Below, one piece after another: positions 45,280 to 54,157 of a stretch of 64,000 bases of DNA (its first letter is position 1; the number at the start of each line of letters is the position of its first letter). The stretch lies in NCBI RefSeq assembly GCF_947499585.1, contig NZ_CANMOO010000001.1:1240001-1304000 (forward strand), read 5' to 3'. The notes below the pieces were generated by a model. That model saw only the letters and a program-made list of their open reading frames with translations, searched no databases and was not told where the DNA came from. Source of the stretch: an uncultured Allomuricauda sp. (GTDB taxonomy: Bacteria > Bacteroidota > Bacteroidia > Flavobacteriales > Flavobacteriaceae). Made by a program: the position numbers and the translations under genes.

Positions 45280-46767
45280 ATGATAAAAAATCAGCTTGCC
45301 TTTTGCATGTTATTATGCACCACAATTGCATTCTCCCAAAATAGAAGATTACCAATAGACACCACTGTAACCACCCAGCACAGTGTTACCATAAACGGTA
45401 CAAGTTTTAATTACACAGCAACTACGGGAACCCAGCCTGTTTGGGATGACATGGGAGAGCCCATAGCTTCTCTTCATTATACGTACTACACTAGAAATAA
45501 TGTAAAAAACAGGGCGGAGAGACCGCTATTGATATCGTTTAATGGAGGCCCAGGTTCGGGATCCGTTTGGATGCACCTTGCATACACAGGCCCTAGAGTA
45601 CTCAAAATAGATGATGAAGGTTACCCAACCCAACCATATGGGGTGAAGCAAAACCCCTATTCTGTTTTGGACGTTACCGATATTGTTTATGTTAATCCAG
45701 CAAATACAGGATACTCCCGTACCATTCCTGAAACAGGCGACAAAGTTGACCGAGATAAGTTTTTTGGAATTAATGCTGATACCAAATACCTTGCGGAGTG
45801 GCTGAATACCTTTGTTACACGAAACAATCGCTGGAGGTCTCCTAAATACATTGTAGGGGAAAGCTATGGTGGAACTCGGGTAATGGGACTTTCTTTGGCT
45901 CTACAAAATCAACAATGGATGTACCTTAATGGGGTAATTATGGTTTCCCCTGCAGATTATAAGGTAATTAGAGTTGGTGGTCCAGTTTCAAGTGCATTAA
46001 ACTTACCTTACTATACAGCAGCTGCGTGGCATCATAAAGTATTGCCTTCAGATTTACAAGGCAAAGATTTATTAGATGTTTTACCAGAATCTGAAGAATA
46101 TACCGTCAACACTTTAATACCAGCAATAGCCAAAGGTGGTTTTATTTCTGATGCAGAACGTTCGGCCGTAGCTAAAAAAATGGCCTATTATTCCGGATTG
46201 AAGGAAAAGGATATACTCGATCATAATCTAAATGTTCCCACTCAATTTTTTTGGAAGAATTTATTGAAGGACAAAGGAGCTTATAATATAGGAAGGCTGG
46301 ATAGCCGTTATTTAGGGATTGACAAGCAACTTTTTGGCGACAGTCCTGATTACTCAGCTGAGTTGACTTCATGGTTACATAGCTTCACTCCTGCTATTAA
46401 CTATTATCTACAAGAAGAGTTAAAATTTAAAACGGACATCAAGTATAATATGTTTGGCCCAGTGCATCCGTGGAATAACGAAGATGATAATACCAGAGAC
46501 AACCTTCGTCAAGCAATGGCCCAAAACCCCTATTTGAATGTTTTGGTTCAATCTGGGTATTATGATGGGGCAACAACTTATTTTAATGCTAAGTACACTA
46601 TGTGGCAGGTAGACCCCAGTGGACGAATGAAAGATCGTTTTGAGTTTAAAGGCTATCGTTCTGGCCATATGATGTACCTAAGACGTGAAGATTTGCAAAA
46701 AGCCAATGACGATATAAGATCCTTTATTCTTAGGACTATTACAAAAGGAAAAAGTGCTAAATACTAA
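45280..46767 (+). CDS. S10-family serine carboxypeptidase-like protein
   Basis: A 495-residue exported protein (signal peptide about 1-19, ending AFSQ). The alpha/beta hydrolase fold of peptidase family S10 shows SFNGGPGSGSVWMHL (oxyanion region, about residue 90), VGESYGGTRVM with the nucleophile serine (about 196), and a C-terminal Asp/His pair in YDGATTYFNAKY and GYRSGHMMYL. Bacterial S10 enzymes trim C-terminal residues outside the cytoplasm. It is followed 12 bases later by a 193-residue exported protein and then by an SGNH hydrolase. Confidence 0.92.
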   Translation: MIKNQLAFCMLLCTTIAFSQNRRLPIDTTVTTQHSVTINGTSFNYTATTGTQPVWDDMGEPIASLHYTYYTRNNVKNRAERPLLISFNGGPGSGSVWMHLAYTGPRVLKIDDEGYPTQPYGVKQNPYSVLDVTDIVYVNPANTGYSRTIPETGDKVDRDKFFGINADTKYLAEWLNTFVTRNNRWRSPKYIVGESYGGTRVMGLSLALQNQQWMYLNGVIMVSPADYKVIRVGGPVSSALNLPYYTAAAWHHKVLPSDLQGKDLLDVLPESEEYTVNTLIPAIAKGGFISDAERSAVAKKMAYYSGLKEKDILDHNLNVPTQFFWKNLLKDKGAYNIGRLDSRYLGIDKQLFGDSPDYSAELTSWLHSFTPAINYYLQEELKFKTDIKYNMFGPVHPWNNEDDNTRDNLRQAMAQNPYLNVLVQSGYYDGATTYFNAKYTMWQVDPSGRMKDRFEFKGYRSGHMMYLRREDLQKANDDIRSFILRTITKGKSAKY

Positions 46768-46779
46768 TAACTAAAGAAT

Positions 46780-47361
46780 ATGAAACAGTATGTAATCTTC
46801 TGCTTAATGATGGTTTTTGCCATGCAAGTTGGCGTATCACAAGAAGTTCCACCAAAAGAATGGCAGATAAAAACAGCATTATTGGCCGTGCCAGCCGACT
46901 ATAAGGATGGAGCAAAGGTATATGGATATGATGCCAATGGGAATTTTACCACCTTAAGAGAAGGTGACAATGATTATATAGCACTAGCTAATGACCCAAA
47001 AAAAGAAAAGTTTTCCACAGCAGCATATCATAAAGACTTGGATCCTTTTATGGCAAGAGGTAGAGAGTTAAAAGCCCAAGGGAAGGAATTTAAAGAAATT
47101 TTTGATATCCGAGAGGAGGAAGTGAAATCTGGTAAACTAAAGATGCCAGATAAGGCAACGCTATGCGTATTTACTGGAGAGGTTAGCGCTTATTCGCAAG
47201 AAATTGAAAATGGCTATGTTCGTTATGTTTTTTATATTCCTTTTGCTACAGGAGAATCTACTGGACTGCCAACAACACCTACCCCTCCAGGTCATGCATG
47301 GTTGATGGATCCTGGAACCCACAGAGCACATATTATGATTACGCCTCCAAAGAAAAAGTAA
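46780..47361 (+). CDS. Exported protein of unknown function
   Basis: A 193-residue protein with a signal peptide ending VGVSQ (about residue 20). I do not recognise the family. The mature sequence has a mixed fold, with TTLREGDNDYIALANDPKKEKFSTAAYHKDLDPFMARG near the middle and a Pro/Gly-rich end (GLPTTPTPPGHAWLMDPGTHRAHIMITPPKK). The histidines in the last part (GHAWLM, THRAHIMI) could bind a metal. It lies between the S10 peptidase gene and the SGNH hydrolase gene (1 base away), so all three are probably one operon. Confidence 0.8.
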   Translation: MKQYVIFCLMMVFAMQVGVSQEVPPKEWQIKTALLAVPADYKDGAKVYGYDANGNFTTLREGDNDYIALANDPKKEKFSTAAYHKDLDPFMARGRELKAQGKEFKEIFDIREEEVKSGKLKMPDKATLCVFTGEVSAYSQEIENGYVRYVFYIPFATGESTGLPTTPTPPGHAWLMDPGTHRAHIMITPPKKK

Positions 47362-47362
47362 A

Positions 47363-48034
47363 ATGCGCCTTTTATTAGTAATATACCTTTTATCAACCCT
47401 ATATATGAGTGCTCAAGATTGGCCGAATCTGACCAAATATCAAAAAGCGAATAGTGAGTTGACTGAGCCTTCTTCTGATGAAAAAAGAGTTGTCTTTATG
47501 GGCAATTCCATCACCGAAGGCTGGTCCATGGCTAACCCCAATTTTTTTTCTGACACGGCTTATGTAAATCGCGGTATTGGCGGACAAACCACTCCTCAAA
47601 TGTTACTGCGATTTCGGCAGGACGTAATTAACCTAAATCCCAAGGTAGTGCTCATTCTTGCGGGCACTAACGATATTGCGGGAAACACTGGCCCAATGAC
47701 CCTTGAACAAATTAGGGACAATATCCTTTCTATGGTTGAATTGGCAGAAATAAGTGGTATCTGCCCAATTATTTGTTCCGTTTTACCTGCTTACGATTAT
47801 TCGTGGCGCCCAGGTTTAAATCCAAACACCAAAATACCAAAACTTAATACAATACTCAAAAGAGTAGCCGAAGAAAAAGGTATCATCTATCTTGATTATT
47901 TTACTGCAATGGCAGATGAAAGAAACGGACTTCCAAAAGACTTGGCTGAAGATGGGGTTCATCCCACAAAGAAAGGATATGACATCATGGAAGTTCTAGC
48001 GACTAAAGCTATCAAAGAAGCGTTAGCTAAATAA
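47363..48034 (+). CDS. SGNH/GDSL-type esterase
   Basis: A 223-residue exported hydrolase (signal peptide MRLLLVIYLLSTLYMSAQ). The SGNH blocks are visible: FMGNSITEGW with the nucleophile serine (near residue 50), GIGGQ, AGTNDIAGN, and DGVHPTKKGY with the catalytic Asp and His near residue 200. This group removes acyl groups, often acetyl, from sugars or lipids. The start is 1 base after the preceding stop, so translation is probably coupled. Confidence 0.92.
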   Translation: MRLLLVIYLLSTLYMSAQDWPNLTKYQKANSELTEPSSDEKRVVFMGNSITEGWSMANPNFFSDTAYVNRGIGGQTTPQMLLRFRQDVINLNPKVVLILAGTNDIAGNTGPMTLEQIRDNILSMVELAEISGICPIICSVLPAYDYSWRPGLNPNTKIPKLNTILKRVAEEKGIIYLDYFTAMADERNGLPKDLAEDGVHPTKKGYDIMEVLATKAIKEALAK

Positions 48035-48153
48035 AGAACAACTAAACTTACTGTGAAAATGAACTGGTTTTTACCATGGGGTATTCACTAAGGTGCTAGA
48101 TATGTTAGCCTTCAAAGATGTAGCAAAGAAAGTTAAAGGCATAATCTAAAAAG
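48035..48153. other. Intergenic 119 bases with a possible gene remnant
   Basis: After the SGNH gene a short frame open from about 48076 encodes a basic C-terminal-like segment (LDMLAFKDVAKKVKGII) and stops at TAA 48147-48149, without a plausible start codon. It may be the end of a decayed gene. No promoter or terminator is recognised. Confidence 0.3.
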
Positions 48154-49074
48154 TTGAAAAAAAGAGCATTTAAAAAAATCGTTTTGTTGATACTGCTATC
48201 ATCAATCGCATGTTCTAAAAAAGATGAAGGAGTGTCACCTGTTGGCCCAGAACCTGGTCAAGACGTAGTGTTCCTTCCGGTTGTAGTTCACGTGATTCAT
48301 TTTGGCGAAGCCATAGGAGAAGGTCCAAACCTTTCGGATGAAAGAATACAGCGTCAAATTGGGATATTGAACGAGGATTTTAGACGTAAGCAAGGAACAA
48401 GAGGCTTTAATAATCATCCGGCAAGTGAAGATTCAAAAATTGAATTTATTTTGGCCAAGCAAACCACTGATGGAGTATCCACGAATGGTATTAATAGAAT
48501 AAACGCTGATCAAGTTACCATACCAGATTTGGGTTATAACCAGAACCATTATGCGCAGTATGATTATTGGCCGCCAGATCAGTTCGTCAATATATGGATA
48601 ACCCCCTTACCAGAGTCCGCCATGTGTCTGGCTTTAGGAGAAGCCACCGGACCGGATACTGAGCTCCCTGGCAGTGAATTCTTAGCTTTGCCAGGACCTA
48701 ACGATGCAGAAGGAATACTTGTAAATTGGATGCATTTTGGAGAATCCGATATTGATTGTCATGCAAAATATGGTCGAACGTTAACACACGAGATGGGGCA
48801 CTATTTAGGATTGCTCCATACTTGGGGCAACAGGGACTGTGAATCAAATGATTATTGCGATGACACACCGGCAGTTGATGAGCCGGTTTACGGTCGAACA
48901 ACCTTTATGGGTTGCAATAATGAAACTGTATTGATTGAGAATTATATGAACTATACGGAGGACGATGTAATGAACATGTTCACAAAAGATCAAATAGCTA
49001 GAATGCACTATGTATTAAAAAATCATACAGGTCGAAAAGCATTAATTAATAGTATTGGCCTTAGTAATCCCTAA
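48154..49074 (+). CDS. M43-family (pappalysin) metalloprotease, lipoprotein
   Basis: A 306-residue zinc protease starting at a TTG (no better start precedes the signal). The signal ends in LLSSIAC, a lipobox. The zinc site HEMGHYLGLLH (HExxHxxGxxH, near residue 213) and the Met-turn ENYMNYTED (near 268) are those of M43 proteases. Two cysteine pairs near CESNDYCDDTPA may form disulfides. It lacks a type IX secretion C-terminal domain and is likely tethered to a membrane. It is 3 bases before the next gene. Confidence 0.9.
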   Translation: MKKRAFKKIVLLILLSSIACSKKDEGVSPVGPEPGQDVVFLPVVVHVIHFGEAIGEGPNLSDERIQRQIGILNEDFRRKQGTRGFNNHPASEDSKIEFILAKQTTDGVSTNGINRINADQVTIPDLGYNQNHYAQYDYWPPDQFVNIWITPLPESAMCLALGEATGPDTELPGSEFLALPGPNDAEGILVNWMHFGESDIDCHAKYGRTLTHEMGHYLGLLHTWGNRDCESNDYCDDTPAVDEPVYGRTTFMGCNNETVLIENYMNYTEDDVMNMFTKDQIARMHYVLKNHTGRKALINSIGLSNP

Positions 49075-49077
49075 AAA

Positions 49078-49530
49078 ATGTCTCATTCCAATCCAAATAA
49101 GTGGCACAAAAAACCATTGACAGATCATTCACAACTAAGCGATAAAGAATTTGAAGCTTTGTTTGAAAAAGGAGACCTACCTCCTTCTCTCTTTAGTCAT
49201 GAAGCACATCTAAGATTGGCCTGGCTTTACATTAAAAAATATGGCCAAGAAAAAGCGGCTGAAAAAACATGTGAAGAAATAAAACAGTTTGACCGTTTAC
49301 ATGGGAAAGGAGATAAATTCAATACCACTGTTTCTGTTGCTGCTATCAAAATGGTACATCATTTTATAAAAAAATCAGAATCCAATGATTTTTATACGTT
49401 TATAAAGAAATTCCCAAGGTTAAAGACAGGTTTTAAAGAGCTGTTACATCAACATTATGGCCTGGATATCTTTTCAAATAAAGAAGCTAAAACCAGTTTT
49501 ATAGAACCCGATTTGCTGCCTTTTGATTAA
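49078..49530 (+). CDS. Conserved cytoplasmic protein of unknown function
   Basis: A 150-residue helical protein with no signal or membrane segment. I do not recognise a named family. It contains several histidines and charged residues (HEAHLRLAWLYIKKYG, FDRLHGKGDKFNTTVSVAAIKMVHHF), which may be a metal or substrate site. It is 3 bases after the M43 gene and 8 bases before the glycosyltransferase gene, so it belongs to one transcript with these. Confidence 0.72.
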   Translation: MSHSNPNKWHKKPLTDHSQLSDKEFEALFEKGDLPPSLFSHEAHLRLAWLYIKKYGQEKAAEKTCEEIKQFDRLHGKGDKFNTTVSVAAIKMVHHFIKKSESNDFYTFIKKFPRLKTGFKELLHQHYGLDIFSNKEAKTSFIEPDLLPFD

Positions 49531-49538
49531 TTTGCAAA

Positions 49539-50546
49539 ATGCAAGACCTTAGGGTAAGTATTCTAATTCCCTTTAAAAATACAGCGCACTTTCTTTCAGA
49601 ATGTCTAGACTCCATTTTAGAGCAAACGTATTCTAATTGGGAGGTATTGGCGGTCAACGATCATTCTGAAGATGGAAGCTTGGATTTGCTAAATCTTTAT
49701 GCTCAAAAGGATTCGAGAATCAAGGTTTTCAACAATGAAGATCATGGTATCATCACTGCCCTGAGAACTGCTTATAAGAATAGCTTGGGAGATTTTATAA
49801 CACGAATGGACTCCGATGACATCATGAAACCCAATCGGCTTGAGGTTATGGTAAAATCCTTGATTGAAAATGGAAAAGGACATATAGCGATTGGAAAAGT
49901 AAAATACTTTTCAGAAAGGGGAATCAGCAATGGATACGAACGTTATGAGGCCTGGTTAAATGAGTTAACTGAAGTTGGAGAGAATTACAATGAAATTTAC
50001 AAAGAATGCGTAATCCCTTCACCTTGTTGGATGACGTATAAAAAAGACCTTGATACCAGCGGTGCATTTAAGCAGGATAGGTACCCTGAGGATTACGACC
50101 TTACCTTTCGGTTTTATGAAAAAGGATTGAAGGTTATTCCTTGTAATGAAATTTTACACCTTTGGCGAGATTATGATAGCAGAACTTCCCGTACCAGCGA
50201 ACATTATGCCCAAAATTATTTTTTGGAAATAAAGCTTTACTATTTTTTGAGACTGGATTATGACAAAAACCGCCCATTAGTACTTTGGGGTGCAGGATTT
50301 AAGGGAAAAACCATTGCAAAAAGTCTTTTGGAAAATGAAATTGATTTTATCTGGCTGTGCGATAACCCACAAAAGATTGGAAAAAACATCTATGGTAAAA
50401 AACTAGTGCATTTTAAAACCCTGAAGGATATAGAAAGCCCTCAAAGTATTATTTCTGTTGCCAATGAGCAGGCCCAAAAAGAAATTAAGGACTTTTTCAA
50501 AAGCATAAATCAACAGTCCATGCACGACTATTTTTTCTTTTGCTAG
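49539..50546 (+). CDS. Family 2 glycosyltransferase with C-terminal Rossmann-like domain
   Basis: A 335-residue protein. Residues 1 to about 235 are a GT-A fold GT2 enzyme (VSILIPFKNTAHFLSECLDSI, the DSDD metal motif at 91-94 and the probable base in PEDYDL near 185). Residues about 245-335 form a second domain that opens with LVLWGAGFKGKTIAKSL and continues to IWLCDNPQKIGKNIYGKK, a nucleotide-binding-like unit seen in other polysaccharide proteins. The sugar donor and acceptor are unknown. No other glycan genes are clustered here. Confidence 0.88.
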   Translation: MQDLRVSILIPFKNTAHFLSECLDSILEQTYSNWEVLAVNDHSEDGSLDLLNLYAQKDSRIKVFNNEDHGIITALRTAYKNSLGDFITRMDSDDIMKPNRLEVMVKSLIENGKGHIAIGKVKYFSERGISNGYERYEAWLNELTEVGENYNEIYKECVIPSPCWMTYKKDLDTSGAFKQDRYPEDYDLTFRFYEKGLKVIPCNEILHLWRDYDSRTSRTSEHYAQNYFLEIKLYYFLRLDYDKNRPLVLWGAGFKGKTIAKSLLENEIDFIWLCDNPQKIGKNIYGKKLVHFKTLKDIESPQSIISVANEQAQKEIKDFFKSINQQSMHDYFFFC

Positions 50547-50622
50547 GACAACATCAATTCATGCTAAATAAATTACCAAAGTCTTAACAACATAAATTCT
50601 AAGTCAAAATTGTTTTAATCCC

Positions 50623-50630
50623 TATATTTG
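50623..50630 (+). promoter_or_regulatory. Candidate -7 element for the BatA/VWA gene
   Basis: TATATTTG is an exact TAnnTTTG match, 18 bases before the ATG at 50648. The nearest TTG is only 10 bases upstream of it, so the -33 box is unclear. Confidence 0.5.
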
Positions 50631-50647
50631 TTCAATCAAAGTTGGGA

Positions 50648-52570
50648 ATGCAATTTAAACATCCAGAAATCCTTTGGGCCCTCGTACTTCTTTTAATTCC
50701 CATTTTAATTCATCTTTTTCAATTACGCCGTTTTAAGAAGACTCCTTTTACCAATGTAGCTATGCTACAAAAAGTAGTTTCCGAATCCAGAAAAAGTAAT
50801 ACACTAAAAAAATGGTTGCTATTGCTCACCAGACTGTTGTTATTTGGTGCCTTAGTAGTTGCTTTTGCTCAGCCTTTTTCTGCAAAAAGGACGGCTTTAC
50901 AGCAAAAGGAAACCGTAGTTTATTTAGATGATTCTTTTAGTATGCAAGCGAAAAGTAATGGCCTTTCATTGATGGAAAAATCTATTCAGGATTTAATAAA
51001 AAATATTGACCCTGAAAGTACTTTTAGTCTCTTTACAAATGAGAGAACTTATAAAAACGTTACCATCAAGGATATTCAAAACAACCTGCTATCACTTCCC
51101 TATTCACATAAACAATTAAGCCTTGAAGAAATACAACTAAAAGCTGGAACCTTATTTTCCAATACTGACAATACATCAAAGGATTTAGTTTTTATTTCAG
51201 ATTTTCAGACAAGAATGGGAACATTGACTAACGATTTGGACTCAATCATCAATACCTACTACGTCCCTGTACGCCCAAAAGAAGCTCAAAATGTTGCCAT
51301 TGACTCTGTCTATTTGGAAAACAGTACAACAGGGCAATCTAAACTTACGGTATTGTTGTCAGGAGAGTTAAATGATGAAAACTTGCCCATATCCTTGTAC
51401 GATGGTGAAATCTTGATTGCCAAAAGTTCTGCTGATTTTAAAGCAAATGGAACAGCCGAAGTCGAGTTTTCGATTCCTTCAAACAAGGAATTAAATGGGC
51501 ACTTGCGTATTGTGGACAATAGTTTGAGGTATGACAATCAATTCTTTTTCAATATTAATAAGAAAGAAAAAATAAAGGTTTTGGCCATTAGCGATTCAGA
51601 TAGTGGTTATTTGGAACGCCTATTTACTCAAGACGAATTTATTTACAATAAGTACCTATTGAATCAGTTGGACTACAGTGTTTTGGACCAACAAAATGTT
51701 GTGATTCTGGATAATTTGAAAGCTATTCCCAACAGTTTACAAAAAGTACTTCGTACTTTCAAAGAGGACGGAGGAACATTGATCATAATTCCCTCAATTG
51801 AAAGCGACTTGACTTCTTATAACCAGTTTTTATCTGGTTTCTTTGCCACTCAGTTTGTTGAAAATCTGAGCGTAAATAAGAAAATAACCACTATTTCTTT
51901 CCAACATCCATTGTACAAGAATGTTTTTGAAAAAGAAGTGTACAATTTTCAATATCCAAACGTAAAACAATTTTTTAAAATTCAATCTAGAGCGCCTAAA
52001 ATACTTTCTTTAGAAGGGAATGAGACCTTTTTGTCTGGTACTGATGGATTTTACTTTTTCTCTACTTCTTTAGAAATTCAAAACTCAAATTTTAAGAATT
52101 CACCTTTAATCGTGCCCACTTTCTACAATATGGCAGCATTCAGTTTAAAAGCGGCTGATGCATACCATACTCTTGGAAGAACAAATACAATTGATATCCC
52201 CATAAGTTTGGGTAATGATAACATATTAAATGTGTCAAAAGAAGGCTATGAATTTATTCCTTTACAGCAGACATTTCCAAATAAAGTAAGATTGACTTTT
52301 GGGGACACCCCTACTGTTGACGGTATTTTCAGCATCAATAATGAAGGTGAACCCTTTAAAAATATCAGCTTTAACTACCCAAGAAATGAAAGCAAGTTGA
52401 GTTATTTAGATATTGACACTATTGAAAATAAAAACACACAAGATTCCATTACTTCCCTTTTTGAGTTTTTGGAAGCGGAAAGGAGTATTACCGCTTATTG
52501 GAAATGGTTTATTATTTTAGCACTGCTTCTAGCCCTTGTGGAAGTAATTATTCAAAAATTTGTTACATGA
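50648..52570 (+). CDS. BatA/VWA-type membrane protein
   Basis: A 640-residue protein from the ATG at 50648 (a TTG at 50642 would add two residues). It has an N-terminal BatA-like segment with a membrane span (FKHPEILWALVLLLIPILIHLFQLRRFKKTPFTNVA), a second span near residues 57-78, a VWA-like region (VVYLDDSFSMQ near 95), a beta-rich middle and a C-terminal membrane helix (WFIILALLLALVEVII). The family is inner membrane with a periplasmic body; function is not settled. Its TGA overlaps the ATG of the next gene. Confidence 0.88.
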   Translation: MQFKHPEILWALVLLLIPILIHLFQLRRFKKTPFTNVAMLQKVVSESRKSNTLKKWLLLLTRLLLFGALVVAFAQPFSAKRTALQQKETVVYLDDSFSMQAKSNGLSLMEKSIQDLIKNIDPESTFSLFTNERTYKNVTIKDIQNNLLSLPYSHKQLSLEEIQLKAGTLFSNTDNTSKDLVFISDFQTRMGTLTNDLDSIINTYYVPVRPKEAQNVAIDSVYLENSTTGQSKLTVLLSGELNDENLPISLYDGEILIAKSSADFKANGTAEVEFSIPSNKELNGHLRIVDNSLRYDNQFFFNINKKEKIKVLAISDSDSGYLERLFTQDEFIYNKYLLNQLDYSVLDQQNVVILDNLKAIPNSLQKVLRTFKEDGGTLIIIPSIESDLTSYNQFLSGFFATQFVENLSVNKKITTISFQHPLYKNVFEKEVYNFQYPNVKQFFKIQSRAPKILSLEGNETFLSGTDGFYFFSTSLEIQNSNFKNSPLIVPTFYNMAAFSLKAADAYHTLGRTNTIDIPISLGNDNILNVSKEGYEFIPLQQTFPNKVRLTFGDTPTVDGIFSINNEGEPFKNISFNYPRNESKLSYLDIDTIENKNTQDSITSLFEFLEAERSITAYWKWFIILALLLALVEVIIQKFVT

Positions 52571-53820
52571 ACATTCTGCTGAAGTCTGCAAAAATAGTAT
52601 GTCCAGAAAACAAGGCACTGCATTTAAAAAAGCGGGACATACTTATAAAAAAAGGAATAATTGAAAAGATTGCTGCATCTATTGATACACCCTCCGGGGT
52701 TAAAACAATTGAGCGTAAAAATCTTCATGTTTCCTTAGGTTGGTTTGATACGAGTGTAAGTTTTGGAGAACCCGGCTTTGAAGAAAGGGAAACCATAGAA
52801 AATGGTCTTGGTGTTGCAAGCAGCAGTGGTTTTACGGATATTATATTGAATCCGAATACAAATCCATTACCAGATTCAAGTTCAGATATTGTTTTTTTGA
52901 AAGAAAGAGCAAATGGAAATAGTACAAACTTGTATCCCTTAGGAAGCCTTACCGTCAATTCTGAAGGAAAAGACTTGGCGGAGCTCTTTGATATGAAGAA
53001 TTCGGGAGCGGTAGCTTTCTATGACTTTAAAAGACAGATTTCTAACTCAAACCTTTTAAAGATTGCACTATTGTATGCTCAAAACTTTAATGGGCTTGTG
53101 TATTCTTATCCGCAAGACGGACAAATAAAAGGTAAAGGTATCGTGCATGAAGGAGATGTTTCCACGATGTTGGGTCTAAAAGGAATACCGGCCATGGCAG
53201 AAGAATTGCAGATAGCCAGGGACTTGTTTATTTTGGAATACACAGGTGGAAAACTGCATATACCCACGATTTCAACAGCAAATTCTGTAAAACTTATTGC
53301 CAATGCTAAAAAGAATGGCTTAGATATAAGTTGTAGTGTGGCTATCCATAATTTGATCTATACCGATGAAAATTTAAAAGAGTTTGACACAAATTATAAA
53401 GTAATGCCTCCCTTGCGAACCAAATCTGATTGTAAGGCACTCATCAAAGGGTTGAAAGATGGAGTGATTGATTTTGTAACCTCGGACCACATACCAATTG
53501 ATATTGAAGATAAAAGAGTGGAATTTGATAATGCAGCTGCTGGAACCATTGGATTAGAATCTGCATTTGGAAGTTTGATCCAAATTTTTGACTTGGAAGA
53601 TACCATTGCCCTTTTAACCAAAGGCCGAGAACGTTTTGAACTGGAAACCCCAACTTTTAAAGAGGGCACAAAAGCTTGCCTAACTTTGTTTGAGGTTGAT
53701 TCTGACACTATTTTTAGTATGGACAATATTCACTCCATCTCTAAAAACAGTATGTTTTTGGGTTCTCCATTAAAGGGTCGGGCATACGGCGTAATCAATA
53801 ACAATCAAATCTTAATCTAA
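52567..53820 (+). CDS. Dihydroorotase-like protein with a degenerate metal site
   Basis: A 417-residue member of the dihydroorotase (PyrC) family. I use the ATG at 52567, which overlaps the previous stop (ATGA). The family motif DxHxHxREPG reads D61-T-S-V-S-F-G-E-P-G here, so both zinc histidines and the substrate arginine are lost. HISTST-type HxxHxST becomes HIPTIST (T234), and the later DH (D307-H308) remains. Inactive dihydroorotase homologues are known to act as structural partners of aspartate carbamoyltransferase. That role is the best inference; a catalytic copy would be elsewhere. Confidence 0.88.
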   Translation: MNILLKSAKIVCPENKALHLKKRDILIKKGIIEKIAASIDTPSGVKTIERKNLHVSLGWFDTSVSFGEPGFEERETIENGLGVASSSGFTDIILNPNTNPLPDSSSDIVFLKERANGNSTNLYPLGSLTVNSEGKDLAELFDMKNSGAVAFYDFKRQISNSNLLKIALLYAQNFNGLVYSYPQDGQIKGKGIVHEGDVSTMLGLKGIPAMAEELQIARDLFILEYTGGKLHIPTISTANSVKLIANAKKNGLDISCSVAIHNLIYTDENLKEFDTNYKVMPPLRTKSDCKALIKGLKDGVIDFVTSDHIPIDIEDKRVEFDNAAAGTIGLESAFGSLIQIFDLEDTIALLTKGRERFELETPTFKEGTKACLTLFEVDSDTIFSMDNIHSISKNSMFLGSPLKGRAYGVINNNQILI

Positions 53821-53824
53821 TATT

Positions 53825-54148
53825 TTGAGCGAGGCTAATTCAGGAAAAACCGCTGCAATAATAGGATATATCACAATCGTGGGATGTCTTATTGCTATTA
53901 CAATGAACATGGAACCTAAAAATTCTTTTTCCCGTTTTCATATACGTCAAGCATTTGGAATTCATGTATTTTTTCATGCGTTGGCCATTGTATTTACCTT
54001 TATGGGTGTGGTATATGCCCCTTTTGTGCTCTATATTCTTTACTTGATACTTTTGGTGTCTGGATTTGTACAGGCATCAAATGCAAAAACCAAACCACTG
54101 CCTTTTTTAGGCGACCATTTTCAAAAATGGTTTACCTTTATTGCATAA
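53825..54148 (+). CDS. Small DUF4870-like membrane protein
   Basis: A 107-residue integral membrane protein with three hydrophobic segments (about residues 10-26, 46-62 and 66-84), starting at TTG 53825, 4 bases after the dihydroorotase-like gene. The pattern with FSRFHIRQAFGIHVFFHA resembles the DUF4870/Tic20-like group, which database entries sometimes call import component proteins without evidence. Function unknown. The next gene follows after 9 bases. Confidence 0.75.
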   Translation: MSEANSGKTAAIIGYITIVGCLIAITMNMEPKNSFSRFHIRQAFGIHVFFHALAIVFTFMGVVYAPFVLYILYLILLVSGFVQASNAKTKPLPFLGDHFQKWFTFIA

Positions 54149-54157
54149 TTTAGATAG

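Noticed and set aside
48154..49074. M43 protease as a type IX secretion substrate
   Set aside because: The protein ends soon after the Met-turn with no C-terminal sorting domain, and it has a lipobox instead.
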